Assembly: GCF_049316285.1 (NCBI RefSeq)
Contig: NZ_JBMOXA010000022.1
Span: 19,611 to 83,610, forward strand
Direction: 5' to 3'
Origin: Rhodoferax_B sp049316285
Lineage (GTDB): Bacteria; Pseudomonadota; Gammaproteobacteria; Burkholderiales; Burkholderiaceae_C
Length of the DNA: 64,000 bases
Below, one piece after another: positions 20,483-29,763 of the stretch. The notes below the pieces were generated by a model. That model worked only from the letters and a program-made list of their open reading frames with translations. It had not been told where the DNA came from and did not search any database. Numbering within the stretch: position 1 is the first letter of the stretch; each line of letters opens with the position of its first letter. A program made the translations under genes and the position numbers.

Positions 20483-21577
20483 TCAACTCTTTTGCGCTAT
20501 CACTAGGTTGTCGACGAAGTCTTTGATCGCTTGCTGCGCCTTGGGCTCAATAGAGGTGAACTCCACCGGGCATTTGTAGACGCCATTGGATTCGGTGCAG
20601 CGCAGCACCTTGGCGTAGATTTCGGTCAACTCGCGGCCCATGAGCGACAGTGCCAGGCTGATCTTGATGTCGCTGAACGGCTCCAGCGGCACCGGGCTCA
20701 GCACAAACATGCCGCCGTAGCTGATGTCCACCACTTCGCCCAGGTGTTCGGTGGGCAGCACCGATTTTCCTTCGAGCACATGAAAGGCCAGCGGCATGTT
20801 CACCTCAACCCGCGGGCTGTTGCGAATCTCGCGTTTCGGTGCCACCAGCGGCGGCGTGTGCAGCGGCAGCGCCAGCAGTTCGTACATCCTGACCGAAGCC
20901 TTCTTGCCTTTGACGTTGACTTCGTTGATGGCGCCGATCTCTATGAACGAAGCCGCCTGTTGGTAGATGCTTTCGCTGAGCAGGATCTGTCCGCGCAGGC
21001 TATGGGCCTCGACGCGCGAGGTCAGGTTCACCTGGTCACCTATCACCGTGTATTCGCGGTGCAGGCGCGAACCCAGGTGCACGGCCACCACTTCACCGGT
21101 GTTCAAGCCAATGCCCATGTGCAGCGGCGACATGCCGAACTCGGCGTTGACCTGGTTGATGCGCTCCATGGCCATCTGCATTTCAATCGCGCAGGCCAGT
21201 GCGGCTTCTACGTCGTTGGCCAGCGGCGCGGGCACGCCAAACAAGGCCATGATGGCGTCGCCCATGAACTTGTCTATGGTGCCACCGTGGCGCACGATGA
21301 TTTCGGTCATCTCGGCCAGGTAACGGTTGAGTGCGTTGACCATCTCCAGGGCCGAAAACCGCTCGGCGATGGCCGTGAAACCGCGCAAGTCTGACAACAG
21401 GATGGTGACGCGCCGGTTTTCAATCGGCGGCGCATCCTCGGGCGCGGCGGCCTCCACGGCTTTGTCCACCGCCGCGCGGATCTGGCCCGGCGCCATGCGC
21501 GTGGCACCGGGCTGAAGCTGGCTCTCCAGCAGATGCAGCAAATGGTCGGTGAGCTGTTGTCGGTCAACGTATTTCAT
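20483..21577 (-). CDS. Class III adenylate/guanylate cyclase fused to a PilZ domain
   Basis: 364-aa soluble protein. Residues about 52-235 form a class III nucleotide cyclase with metal-binding D63 (ILLSDLRGFT) and D107 (KFMGDAIMALFG), purine-contacting K103 and YTVIGDQVNLTSRVE. Residues about 248-355 form a PilZ domain with the two c-di-GMP motifs intact: RNSPR (R252...R256) and DISYGG (D284, S286, G289). No membrane segment is seen; the first 50 residues are helical and may dimerise. The build implies that c-di-GMP binding could tune cAMP or cGMP synthesis. Only the domains are seen; the regulation is inferred. Gene stands 64 bases from eutB on the same strand but is probably independent. 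Confidence 0.88.
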   Translation of the reverse strand: MKYVDRQQLTDHLLHLLESQLQPGATRMAPGQIRAAVDKAVEAAAPEDAPPIENRRVTILLSDLRGFTAIAERFSALEMVNALNRYLAEMTEIIVRHGGTIDKFMGDAIMALFGVPAPLANDVEAALACAIEMQMAMERINQVNAEFGMSPLHMGIGLNTGEVVAVHLGSRLHREYTVIGDQVNLTSRVEAHSLRGQILLSESIYQQAASFIEIGAINEVNVKGKKASVRMYELLALPLHTPPLVAPKREIRNSPRVEVNMPLAFHVLEGKSVLPTEHLGEVVDISYGGMFVLSPVPLEPFSDIKISLALSLMGRELTEIYAKVLRCTESNGVYKCPVEFTSIEPKAQQAIKDFVDNLVIAQKS

Positions 21578-21690
21578 GAAGCAATCAAGTCAGGCGCGCG
21601 CAAACAATGAGTTACAAGAATAGCAGAGCGCACAACTTTGGCGATCCCCTGTGCAGCAACAGTGTTTTTGTGCACCGTGTGCGGGCGTAA

Positions 21691-23412
21691 TCATTCCGGC
21701 GGGCTGCGCCAGACCGCCAGCAGGGCCTTGCCTTTTTGCCACAAACTGGTGCGTTCATCTGACAACACATCCAAAAAGTCCGACAGGCGTTTGGACTTCA
21801 TCATGGTGTAGATGGTCAGCACCGTGGTCAGGGTGAAGGTGATGGCAAACACCACCAGCTTGCGGGTCATGGACTCTTCGGCCTCGGCCAGCAGGTTCAT
21901 GCCCAGAAAGCCGGTGGTCACGGTGCCCACCAGGCCGAAGATGGTGACCACCGTCAGGCGCACCACGGTATTGGCCTGGCGGCGCAGGCTGTCGGCCTCG
22001 AGGTAGGAGTTCATCTCGGCGATGCGCTCCTTCACCTCGTCATACAGCGGGTCCACACCCAGGTGGCCGGTACTCATTTTGAACAAGGCGCGTACATGGG
22101 CTTGCTCTGACACCTCGTGAAACCAGTAGCGGTGGGTGAAGCGCAGGAAGCTGGCAAAACAGTCGCGTATGGTGCGCTTGAAACGGCGGATGCTCACAGG
22201 GTCGGTGATGTTCAGGTTCTTCAGCGCTTCGGCCAGCCGGTCGGAGAACATCAACAATGCGGCCTTCTGGAAGTGTGCGATCAGGAACACCAGAAAGTGC
22301 TGATGCCGGAACTGCGCCAGCACACCCCGGTCGCGGCAACTGAAGAACTGGCTGCGCGCATCTCCCACCACCACCAGCGAATGGCCGCTGGCCAGGTAAC
22401 GCGTGCGCGGAGCGGCGCCGCCATCGGTCCAGAAACGGTCGTAACAGTACTGCTGCTCGAAGCTCTGCAGATGGCTGTCGGCATAGGGTGCGCACGGCGA
22501 ATCGGCGTTGTTGTGGTCGTCAAAGTTGCCGCTCTCCGTGCGCGAGGGTTCGGCCGCCATGCCCGTGACCAGGCCCAGGCGGACGAAGTCGTTGCGCGTG
22601 AGTTTGCGCGGATCGTCCATGGCCAGAAAACCCATCACCGGCATGCGGTAGTACTCGATCTGGCGGTAGCGCAGCGTGCCTTCTTGCTCCGAATGGTCGC
22701 TGACCAGCGGGTTCAGCAACCAGGCCCAGTGGGCCGATATACGCGGCGCGCGGTGGGTGCTGACAAACGACATGAAGGCCTCGCGATTTTGCGCGTCCGA
22801 TTTGGCGAGCACACGGCCATCGGCCGCCAGCCACTCGGTGCTGGCCAGGCAGTGCAGCGCGTGTCCTTCAGGGTCCCAGCCAGCGGGGTAGCCACGGCCG
22901 AAGCGGTGCAGCAGGTCTTGCGCCTGGTCTAGCGACAAGTGGTCTACGCTGACCTCCACGTTGAGCAGCACCAGGTCGAGGTCGAGAAAGAAATAAAGGT
23001 CCACATGCACGATGTCCAGCAGCAGTGGCGCCGCGCCTATGCGTGTGACCGCGCGCACCTGGGCCACATCGTGGCGGCGGAAGACGCGCATGGGCGAACC
23101 ACGTGCGCTGTGGTCCTGGCTGCCCGTTTGCCCGGGGGCGCGGCGCCCCTCGCCAAACAGAAAGCGCTGTACATAGGGAAGAAAGGTGACGAATTCGTTG
23201 TAGTGCCGCTCGTGGAAGGCCGAGGCGCTGCCGTTGTATTCGTCGACCACTTCCTGCCACGGTGAGCGGTCGCCCATGGCGGCCAGCAGTTCCCAGGGTT
23301 TGGCGTGCCGGCCTTCGGAGCCACGCACCGGCATGAGCCGCAGCGGCCAGAGCAGGATCTGGCGTAAATGGTTGACCTGTGGTGCCGCCGTGGAGGCTTG
23401 GTCTTGTGACAT
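21691..23412 (-). CDS. CorA-like membrane protein with large N-terminal domain
   Basis: 573-aa protein starting at MSQDQAS (23412). The last 110 residues carry two transmembrane helices separated by a short loop, and the first helix ends in GFLGMN, matching the GMN selectivity motif of CorA metal channels. The long N-terminal region (about 450 residues) contains a CorA-like alpha/beta pattern (VHVDLYFFLDLDLVLLNVEV) but is larger than the roughly 240 residues of classical CorA, so this is a divergent group. A role in divalent cation flux is suggested by the motif only. No operon partner is obvious. Confidence 0.75.
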   Translation of the reverse strand: MSQDQASTAAPQVNHLRQILLWPLRLMPVRGSEGRHAKPWELLAAMGDRSPWQEVVDEYNGSASAFHERHYNEFVTFLPYVQRFLFGEGRRAPGQTGSQDHSARGSPMRVFRRHDVAQVRAVTRIGAAPLLLDIVHVDLYFFLDLDLVLLNVEVSVDHLSLDQAQDLLHRFGRGYPAGWDPEGHALHCLASTEWLAADGRVLAKSDAQNREAFMSFVSTHRAPRISAHWAWLLNPLVSDHSEQEGTLRYRQIEYYRMPVMGFLAMDDPRKLTRNDFVRLGLVTGMAAEPSRTESGNFDDHNNADSPCAPYADSHLQSFEQQYCYDRFWTDGGAAPRTRYLASGHSLVVVGDARSQFFSCRDRGVLAQFRHQHFLVFLIAHFQKAALLMFSDRLAEALKNLNITDPVSIRRFKRTIRDCFASFLRFTHRYWFHEVSEQAHVRALFKMSTGHLGVDPLYDEVKERIAEMNSYLEADSLRRQANTVVRLTVVTIFGLVGTVTTGFLGMNLLAEAEESMTRKLVVFAITFTLTTVLTIYTMMKSKRLSDFLDVLSDERTSLWQKGKALLAVWRSPPE

Positions 23413-23621
23413 CGTGCGGGGCCGGGAGTCTGCGTAAAAGCCAGTGTAGATGAAGCCGGCGCCGTGTGCATGGGCTTTGCAGGGGCGCCACAAGCCAGGC
23501 GGAAAAAGGTCTTCTCTTGCGCTGCGAGGTCTGCGCTGATCGCGGTCACCAGCGCAAACCACGTGTCCTGTGCCGGGTGCCGGACGCTGTGGATTCCGGC
23601 CTTGTCCGGCGTCTTGTACCG

Positions 23622-24793
23622 TCAGCGCAAACGCAGGAGATTGGCCAGCACAATTTCACGCCACACCCGGATCGGGCTGACCCATTGTTCCGGGTCCTGG
23701 TATTGGCCCGAGAAGGTGACGGCGACGAGGTGGGCATCGGGCAGCAGCCACAGCCTTTGGCCGCCCAGGCCTATCCCCGCAACCCAGGACGGCGTGCCCG
23801 GCAAGGCTGGCACGCGGGCATTGGCGCCGCTGTACCAAAGCCGGCCGTAACGCAGGCCGTCGCCCGTGGCGATCACGGGTTTGAAGGACTCCGTGATCCA
23901 CTCGGCCGGCACAAGCTGCTGGTCGTTGTAGCGGCCCTTGTCGAGCAGCATGCGGCCTATCTTCAAAAGGTCACGAGCGCGCAGGCGCAAGCCCGAGGCG
24001 GCCGATGCCACGCCGTCGCGGCCCGCAGCCCATTCAAACCTGGTGATGCCCAGCGGGCCAAACAAGGCCTCGCGCGCGAACTCGGGCAGGGTTTTGCCAC
24101 TGCCGCGTGTAATCAGTGCGCCTATCAAGGCCACGTTGCCGCCCGAGTAAATCCAGCGTGTGCCGGGCTCGGCGATGACCGGCCGGTCTAGCGCATAGCG
24201 GTAACGGTCGGGCGCGTTCTCCATGGCGATTTCGCTGTTCTCGGCGCTGTTGTAGAGGGCTTGCTGGCCTTGCTCCTTCCACTCCAGGCCCAGGGTCATG
24301 TTCAGTGCGTGGCGCACCGTGAGACGGGCACGCTGCGGGTCGGCGGCCAGGTCGGGGTATTCGGGGAACTGCGCCAGCAGCGGCGCGTCTATGGGCGGCA
24401 CCAGGCGGCGTTCCAGCGCAATGCCGTACAGAATGCCGACTATGCTTTTGGTGACGGAGCGTACGTCGTGCAGTGTGTCTTCGCCAAACGTGACCTCACC
24501 CAAGGGGCGCCCCCAGGCTTGGTCCACACCCTTGCCGTAGTACTCCAGCACCAGCGCGCTGTGGCGCGACACCAGCACCGCATGCAGGTCGCGCAGCAGG
24601 CCGGACTGTAATCCCGCAGAGAAACGTGTCTCCAGATCGGCCGCAAAGCCGGCATCGGCAGCGGCGGTGGTCAACCAATCGCAGGCGGTTTTGCAGTTGT
24701 TGGTGATGGCGGGTGCAGCTTCGGCGCCGGTGGCGTGAGCGGCCGGCATGGCCAGACCGGCGACGGCGCTGCCCAGAAAGCTGCGGCGTTGCA

Positions 24794-24794
<1 letters not shown>
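23622..24794 (-). CDS. Serine hydrolase, beta-lactamase (class C)/esterase family
   Basis: 390-aa exported protein of the serine beta-lactamase-like family. N-terminal MQRRSFLGSAVAGLAMP looks like a Tat/Sec signal. The active-site SxxK is S113-V-T-K116 and the second motif is Y216-S-G. The third (KTG-like) box is not evident as such; GGQRLWLLP near the C-terminus may replace it. Members act as esterases, D-aminopeptidases or penicillin-binding proteins as often as lactamases, so drug resistance should not be assumed. Its start codon overlaps the stop of dbpA by one base (TGATG), so it is translationally coupled to the helicase. Confidence 0.82.
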
Positions 24795-26212
<1,418 letters not shown>

Positions 26213-26355
26213 CGGCCGATTATCCCAGGCGGGGCTTTTCAGCGCATCCGTAAGGGCGCATGCTGCGCCCTGGCGTGCTCACCCACTGTCATGGTTTTGA
26301 CATGGTGCCGCCATAAAAATCGTCTGTTTCAACATCCACAACGAGGGACTGCAAC

Positions 26356-27519
26356 ATGATCAAAAGCTTTTCGCTGGCGCTGGTCGCAACTGCCGTGCTG
26401 GCCGCTTGCGCCACCGGTCCGAGCAGCCCGCGCTACAACACCCTGGACGGCAGCCGTCCGCTGGTGATTGGCCACCGTGGCCTGGCCGGCTACATGCCCG
26501 ACCACACGCTGGAAGGCTACGCCCGTGCGATTGCCCTGGGCGCCGATTTCATTGAGCCCGACGTGGTGGCCACCAAGGACGGCGAGCTCATCGCCCGCCA
26601 CGAACCCAACATCACCGCCACGACGGATGTGGCCACACGCGCCGAATTCGCCAGCCGCAAAACCACACGTGTGGTCGACGGCGTGAGCGAAACCGGCTGG
26701 TTTGCCTCTGACTTCACGCTGGCCGAGATCAAGACCATGCGCGCCATCCAGCCGCTGCCCGAGCGCAGCAAGGAGTTCGACGGCAAGTTCAGCGTGCCCA
26801 CCCTCAAGGAAGTGCTGGACCTGGCCAAAACCGAGGGCGCCAAGGCCGGCCGCACGGTGGGTGTGTACATCGAAACCAAACACCCCACGTACCACGACAA
26901 ACTGGGCTTGAAGCTGGAAGACCGCCTGCTCGCCATGCTGGCCGGTTATGGCTACACCGAGAAAACCTCGCCGGTCTTTTTGCAGTCGTTCGAGGTCAGC
27001 AACCTCAAATACCTGCGCACCAAAACCAAGCTGCGCCTGGTGCAACTGATTGACGGCGACGGCGTGAGCCTGGCCGGCCAGGTGACATTGGCGCCGCCGT
27101 TCGACAAGCCTTACGACTTTGCCGTGGCCGGTGACCCACGAACCTTTGCCAGCATGGTGACGGCGGCCGGCCTGGCCGAAATCAAGACCTATGCCGATGG
27201 CGTAGGCCCTTGGAAGGCCTACATCGTGGCCTCTAAAGGTGTCGATGCCAACGGTGATGGCAAGCCTGACGACGTGAATGGCGACGGTGTTGTGGATGAG
27301 CGCGATCGCACCCTGACCCCTGCCACCAACGTGGTGCGGGACGCGCATGCCGTGGGCCTGGTGGTGCACCCATTTACCTTCCGTAGCGAAGCCAAGCGGC
27401 TGACGTCCGACTACAAGGGCGACCCGGCAGCGGAATATCTGCTTTTCTACAAGCTGGGTGTGGATGGCGTGTTCAGCGACTTCACCGATGTGGCGGTGAA
27501 GGCACGCGAAAGCCTGTGA
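26356..27519 (+). CDS. Glycerophosphodiester phosphodiesterase (GlpQ-type), lipoprotein, with EF-hand-like insert
   Basis: 387-aa enzyme that splits glycerophosphodiesters to glycerol-3-phosphate and an alcohol. The N-terminus ends in a lipobox LAAC with C18, so it is probably anchored in the envelope. Catalytic segments are GHRGLAGYMPDHT and DFIEPDVVATKDGELIARHE, as in GlpQ. Residues about 297-317 contain a calcium-loop-like stretch (DANGDGKPDD and NGDGVVDERD) resembling EF-hand or dockerin repeats, inserted before the C-terminal HPFTFR region. Divergent from dbpA; followed by a small orphan gene. Confidence 0.92.
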   Translation: MIKSFSLALVATAVLAACATGPSSPRYNTLDGSRPLVIGHRGLAGYMPDHTLEGYARAIALGADFIEPDVVATKDGELIARHEPNITATTDVATRAEFASRKTTRVVDGVSETGWFASDFTLAEIKTMRAIQPLPERSKEFDGKFSVPTLKEVLDLAKTEGAKAGRTVGVYIETKHPTYHDKLGLKLEDRLLAMLAGYGYTEKTSPVFLQSFEVSNLKYLRTKTKLRLVQLIDGDGVSLAGQVTLAPPFDKPYDFAVAGDPRTFASMVTAAGLAEIKTYADGVGPWKAYIVASKGVDANGDGKPDDVNGDGVVDERDRTLTPATNVVRDAHAVGLVVHPFTFRSEAKRLTSDYKGDPAAEYLLFYKLGVDGVFSDFTDVAVKARESL

Positions 27520-27690
27520 GCACAGCGCTGATTGTTTAAATTTGTAAAAGTGCCCGGCGCCCACCCATCCGCGGGCGCCGGATTTCAGAGGGAAGACGAC
27601 GGCAAGCCGACGAATGGCGGGTGTTGCCCAGGTTTTCCGAGCTTTTCGAGATGTCAGAATTCGCCACAATGGTGTGTGAAGGAGGCGTCC

Positions 27691-28080
27691 ATGGACTTGC
27701 AGTACGAATTAAAAGCCGGTAACTATTACCTGTATGACATGGCGACGCCTGCAAGTCCCGCCACCGGCGAGCGCCGTTACCGCCTGTGCACCGCCTTGGT
27801 GGCACTGGCTTTTGATGCCAGCACCGGCGAGTTGCACCAACACGGCAGCCCCACCCGTATCCAATCCTGGGCCACCTGTGCCCGCCGCCGCCTGCGCGCC
27901 GCTGGCGCGGTAGACATCGCCAACGACATCGTGGTGGTCTCCGGCCCCTTGCCCGTGGATGAACTCAACAAATGCATAGGCATTGCGGGTTATTGCGGCC
28001 GTATGTTCAGCCGCTTGGCGACCTTGCCACACGGCAAGCTGCAGGCCGCCAAGCCCGCAGCTTCAGCCACCCGCCACTAA
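27691..28080 (+). CDS. Hypothetical protein, 129 aa
   Basis: I recognise no family. The start at 27691 is well supported by GAAGGAGG seven bases upstream, and codon use looks genuine. The product is soluble, without signal peptide or membrane helix; it has a beta-rich beginning (YELKAGNYYLYDM), a basic central stretch CARRRLRAAGAV and a conserved-looking Gly/Cys segment CIGIAGYCGRMFSRL. It may be an independent gene: 172 bases after glpQ and convergent with pldA, ten bases between stops. Confidence 0.65.
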   Translation: MDLQYELKAGNYYLYDMATPASPATGERRYRLCTALVALAFDASTGELHQHGSPTRIQSWATCARRRLRAAGAVDIANDIVVVSGPLPVDELNKCIGIAGYCGRMFSRLATLPHGKLQAAKPAASATRH

Positions 28081-28090
28081 GCAGCTCTGC

Positions 28091-29398
28091 TTAGAAGTCC
28101 ACCAGGCTCAGGCCGATCAGGAATACGTTGCGGCGTTTGTTGTAGTCGATCAGGCTGTCGCCATAACCGCTGAAGAACTGCGTGTGCAGGCGTAGCGCGC
28201 TGTCGGGGTTGGTGCCGGTGCCCAGGGCCTTGAGCCACTCCAGACGGAACGAGCCGCGTGCGTCGCTGCGCAACGAATGGCGCAGCGTCACGCCCAAGGT
28301 GTTGTCACGGTTCGGGTTCCAGAAAGCGGAGAGCTCGGCGCGGCCAATGTAGTCGCTGATGCCGGGGTTGTCGTCGTCCTCGGGGCTTTCCGAGAAGCGG
28401 TGCCAGTAGCGCCCGGTGATGCGCACGCGGCTGCTGTTTTCCATGCCGGCCATGATGTATGCGCGGTTCCAGCTGCGTGACAGCGGCTTGCTTTGCCCGT
28501 TCGACTGGTGCACCAGCCCCAGGCCGGTGTAGCGCAGTTTCATGCTGCCAAACAGATCCAGGGTGGTGGGGTAGACATAGATCGCTTCGGGCTCGTGGTC
28601 GGTGGTGCGAAACGGCCGCGACAGCTCGGAGTTGAACACCTGCCAGTTCGACTGCTGCGAGTAGGCAAACCACAGCGAGTCGCGCTTGGCCGCATCGTCG
28701 CTGGTGAAGATGCTCTGCGCCATCTTCGTGCGCACTGAGAGCTGGATACGCGCTTCGGCGCGCTGGTAGTCGGTGGCCGTGGTGGCGTTGCGGTCAGGGG
28801 TTTCAGATGTTGGCTGGGTGTTCACCCCATCGGCCATGGACAGCGATACGTTGAGTGGACGGAAGCCGCGTATGCCGTAGACGCCGCAGTCGGTGCTCGA
28901 CTCAAGCTCCCAGAAACGTGACAAATCCGAGTAGTCCATGTTGCGGCAACCCGTGAGGCCGCTGCCGGCGCCGATGATGCGTGTGGCGGGCAGGGCGGTG
29001 TCCACCGGCGGTGTTTCCTTGGGCGTGGCCGAGGCCAATGCCGCTGCGCTGACGGCTGGCACCACGGGCGCGGGTGTACCAGGGGCTGGCGCGGCTGCGG
29101 TGGCCCGGGGAAGGGTGACCGCGGCGGCGGCCTTTTGCTGCTCCTTGGCCCAGAGGTCGAAACAGGCCAGACGCGCAGTGTTGTCGCTGGTCATGTTGGT
29201 GCAGATTTCCCAGGGCGCCTGGGTGGCAGAACTGGAGGTTTGCGCCGCCGCCGGTGTGGCGCAGACCAGCCAGGCGGAGCCGCAGGCCAAACCCGCCAGG
29301 CTGGTCAAGCCAGCCAACCGGGGCCGCTTGGCTACCACCCCGGCTGCTTGCGCAGGACGAAGGCGCGCGCGCTGTTGCTGTCGTTTTCTTGGGTCCAT
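28091..29398 (-). CDS. pldA: Outer-membrane phospholipase A1 (OmpLA)
   Basis: About 435-aa outer-membrane phospholipase. The catalytic segment VHQSNGQSKPLSRSWNR keeps the His-Ser-Asn set of OmpLA (H297, S299, N311 from this start) with the 2- and 12-residue spacings of the E. coli enzyme. The C-terminus ends in Phe, as outer-membrane barrels do. A signal peptide (LTSLAGLACGSAWLVCATPAAAQ) is followed by an Ala/Pro-rich linker of some 50 residues. The start is uncertain: the ATG at 29398 overlaps the upstream gene by 67 bases, while a GTG at 29338 would give a shorter n-region and a GTGGTAG overlap with that gene's stop. Confidence 0.88.
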   Translation of the reverse strand: MDPRKRQQQRARLRPAQAAGVVAKRPRLAGLTSLAGLACGSAWLVCATPAAAQTSSSATQAPWEICTNMTSDNTARLACFDLWAKEQQKAAAAVTLPRATAAAPAPGTPAPVVPAVSAAALASATPKETPPVDTALPATRIIGAGSGLTGCRNMDYSDLSRFWELESSTDCGVYGIRGFRPLNVSLSMADGVNTQPTSETPDRNATTATDYQRAEARIQLSVRTKMAQSIFTSDDAAKRDSLWFAYSQQSNWQVFNSELSRPFRTTDHEPEAIYVYPTTLDLFGSMKLRYTGLGLVHQSNGQSKPLSRSWNRAYIMAGMENSSRVRITGRYWHRFSESPEDDDNPGISDYIGRAELSAFWNPNRDNTLGVTLRHSLRSDARGSFRLEWLKALGTGTNPDSALRLHTQFFSGYGDSLIDYNKRRNVFLIGLSLVDF

Positions 29399-29763
29399 GT
29401 TCCCGTGATTTCCTTGCCGCAAGAGTTGGGCTCAACCTGGCCCAGCCAGGTGGCGTTGATGCGTTGGCCGTCGAGTGACTCTTCCAGGGTGAAGTCCCCG
29501 TGGTCGACGTCGCCGGCGATGTGTGCGCGGATGCCCGCTCGCTCCAGTGTGCCTGAGACACTGCCGGCGAATTCCGGATGCTTGGTAAAGAGTATGCGTA
29601 TTTGTTCCGGCTGACCCTGGATCTGGCCGGTCCAGCTGCCAAACAGATGCTGTGGAAGAATGTCTTCGGGCGCGGGGCAGGCCGGCGCGGTTTGGCTCCA
29701 GGCGTAGGGTGTGGCCGCCATCAGCAGCAGCATACAGCCGTGCCGCAAGCCACGTCCCGTCAT
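29332..29763 (-). CDS. Small secreted protein, unknown function
   Basis: 143-aa protein with a signal peptide (MLLLMAATPYAWSQT). The mature part has two cysteines (CPAPEDILP and NSCGKEITG) that could pair, and a beta-rich lipocalin-like pattern (LFGSWTGQIQGQPEQIRILF, GTWTQENDS). I do not recognise the family. It starts within the stop of rep (ATGA, four-base overlap) and overlaps or abuts pldA, so all three are probably co-translated; location beside pldA suggests an envelope role, which is only inference. Confidence 0.7.
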   Translation of the reverse strand: MTGRGLRHGCMLLLMAATPYAWSQTAPACPAPEDILPQHLFGSWTGQIQGQPEQIRILFTKHPEFAGSVSGTLERAGIRAHIAGDVDHGDFTLEESLDGQRINATWLGQVEPNSCGKEITGTWTQENDSNSARAFVLRKQPGW

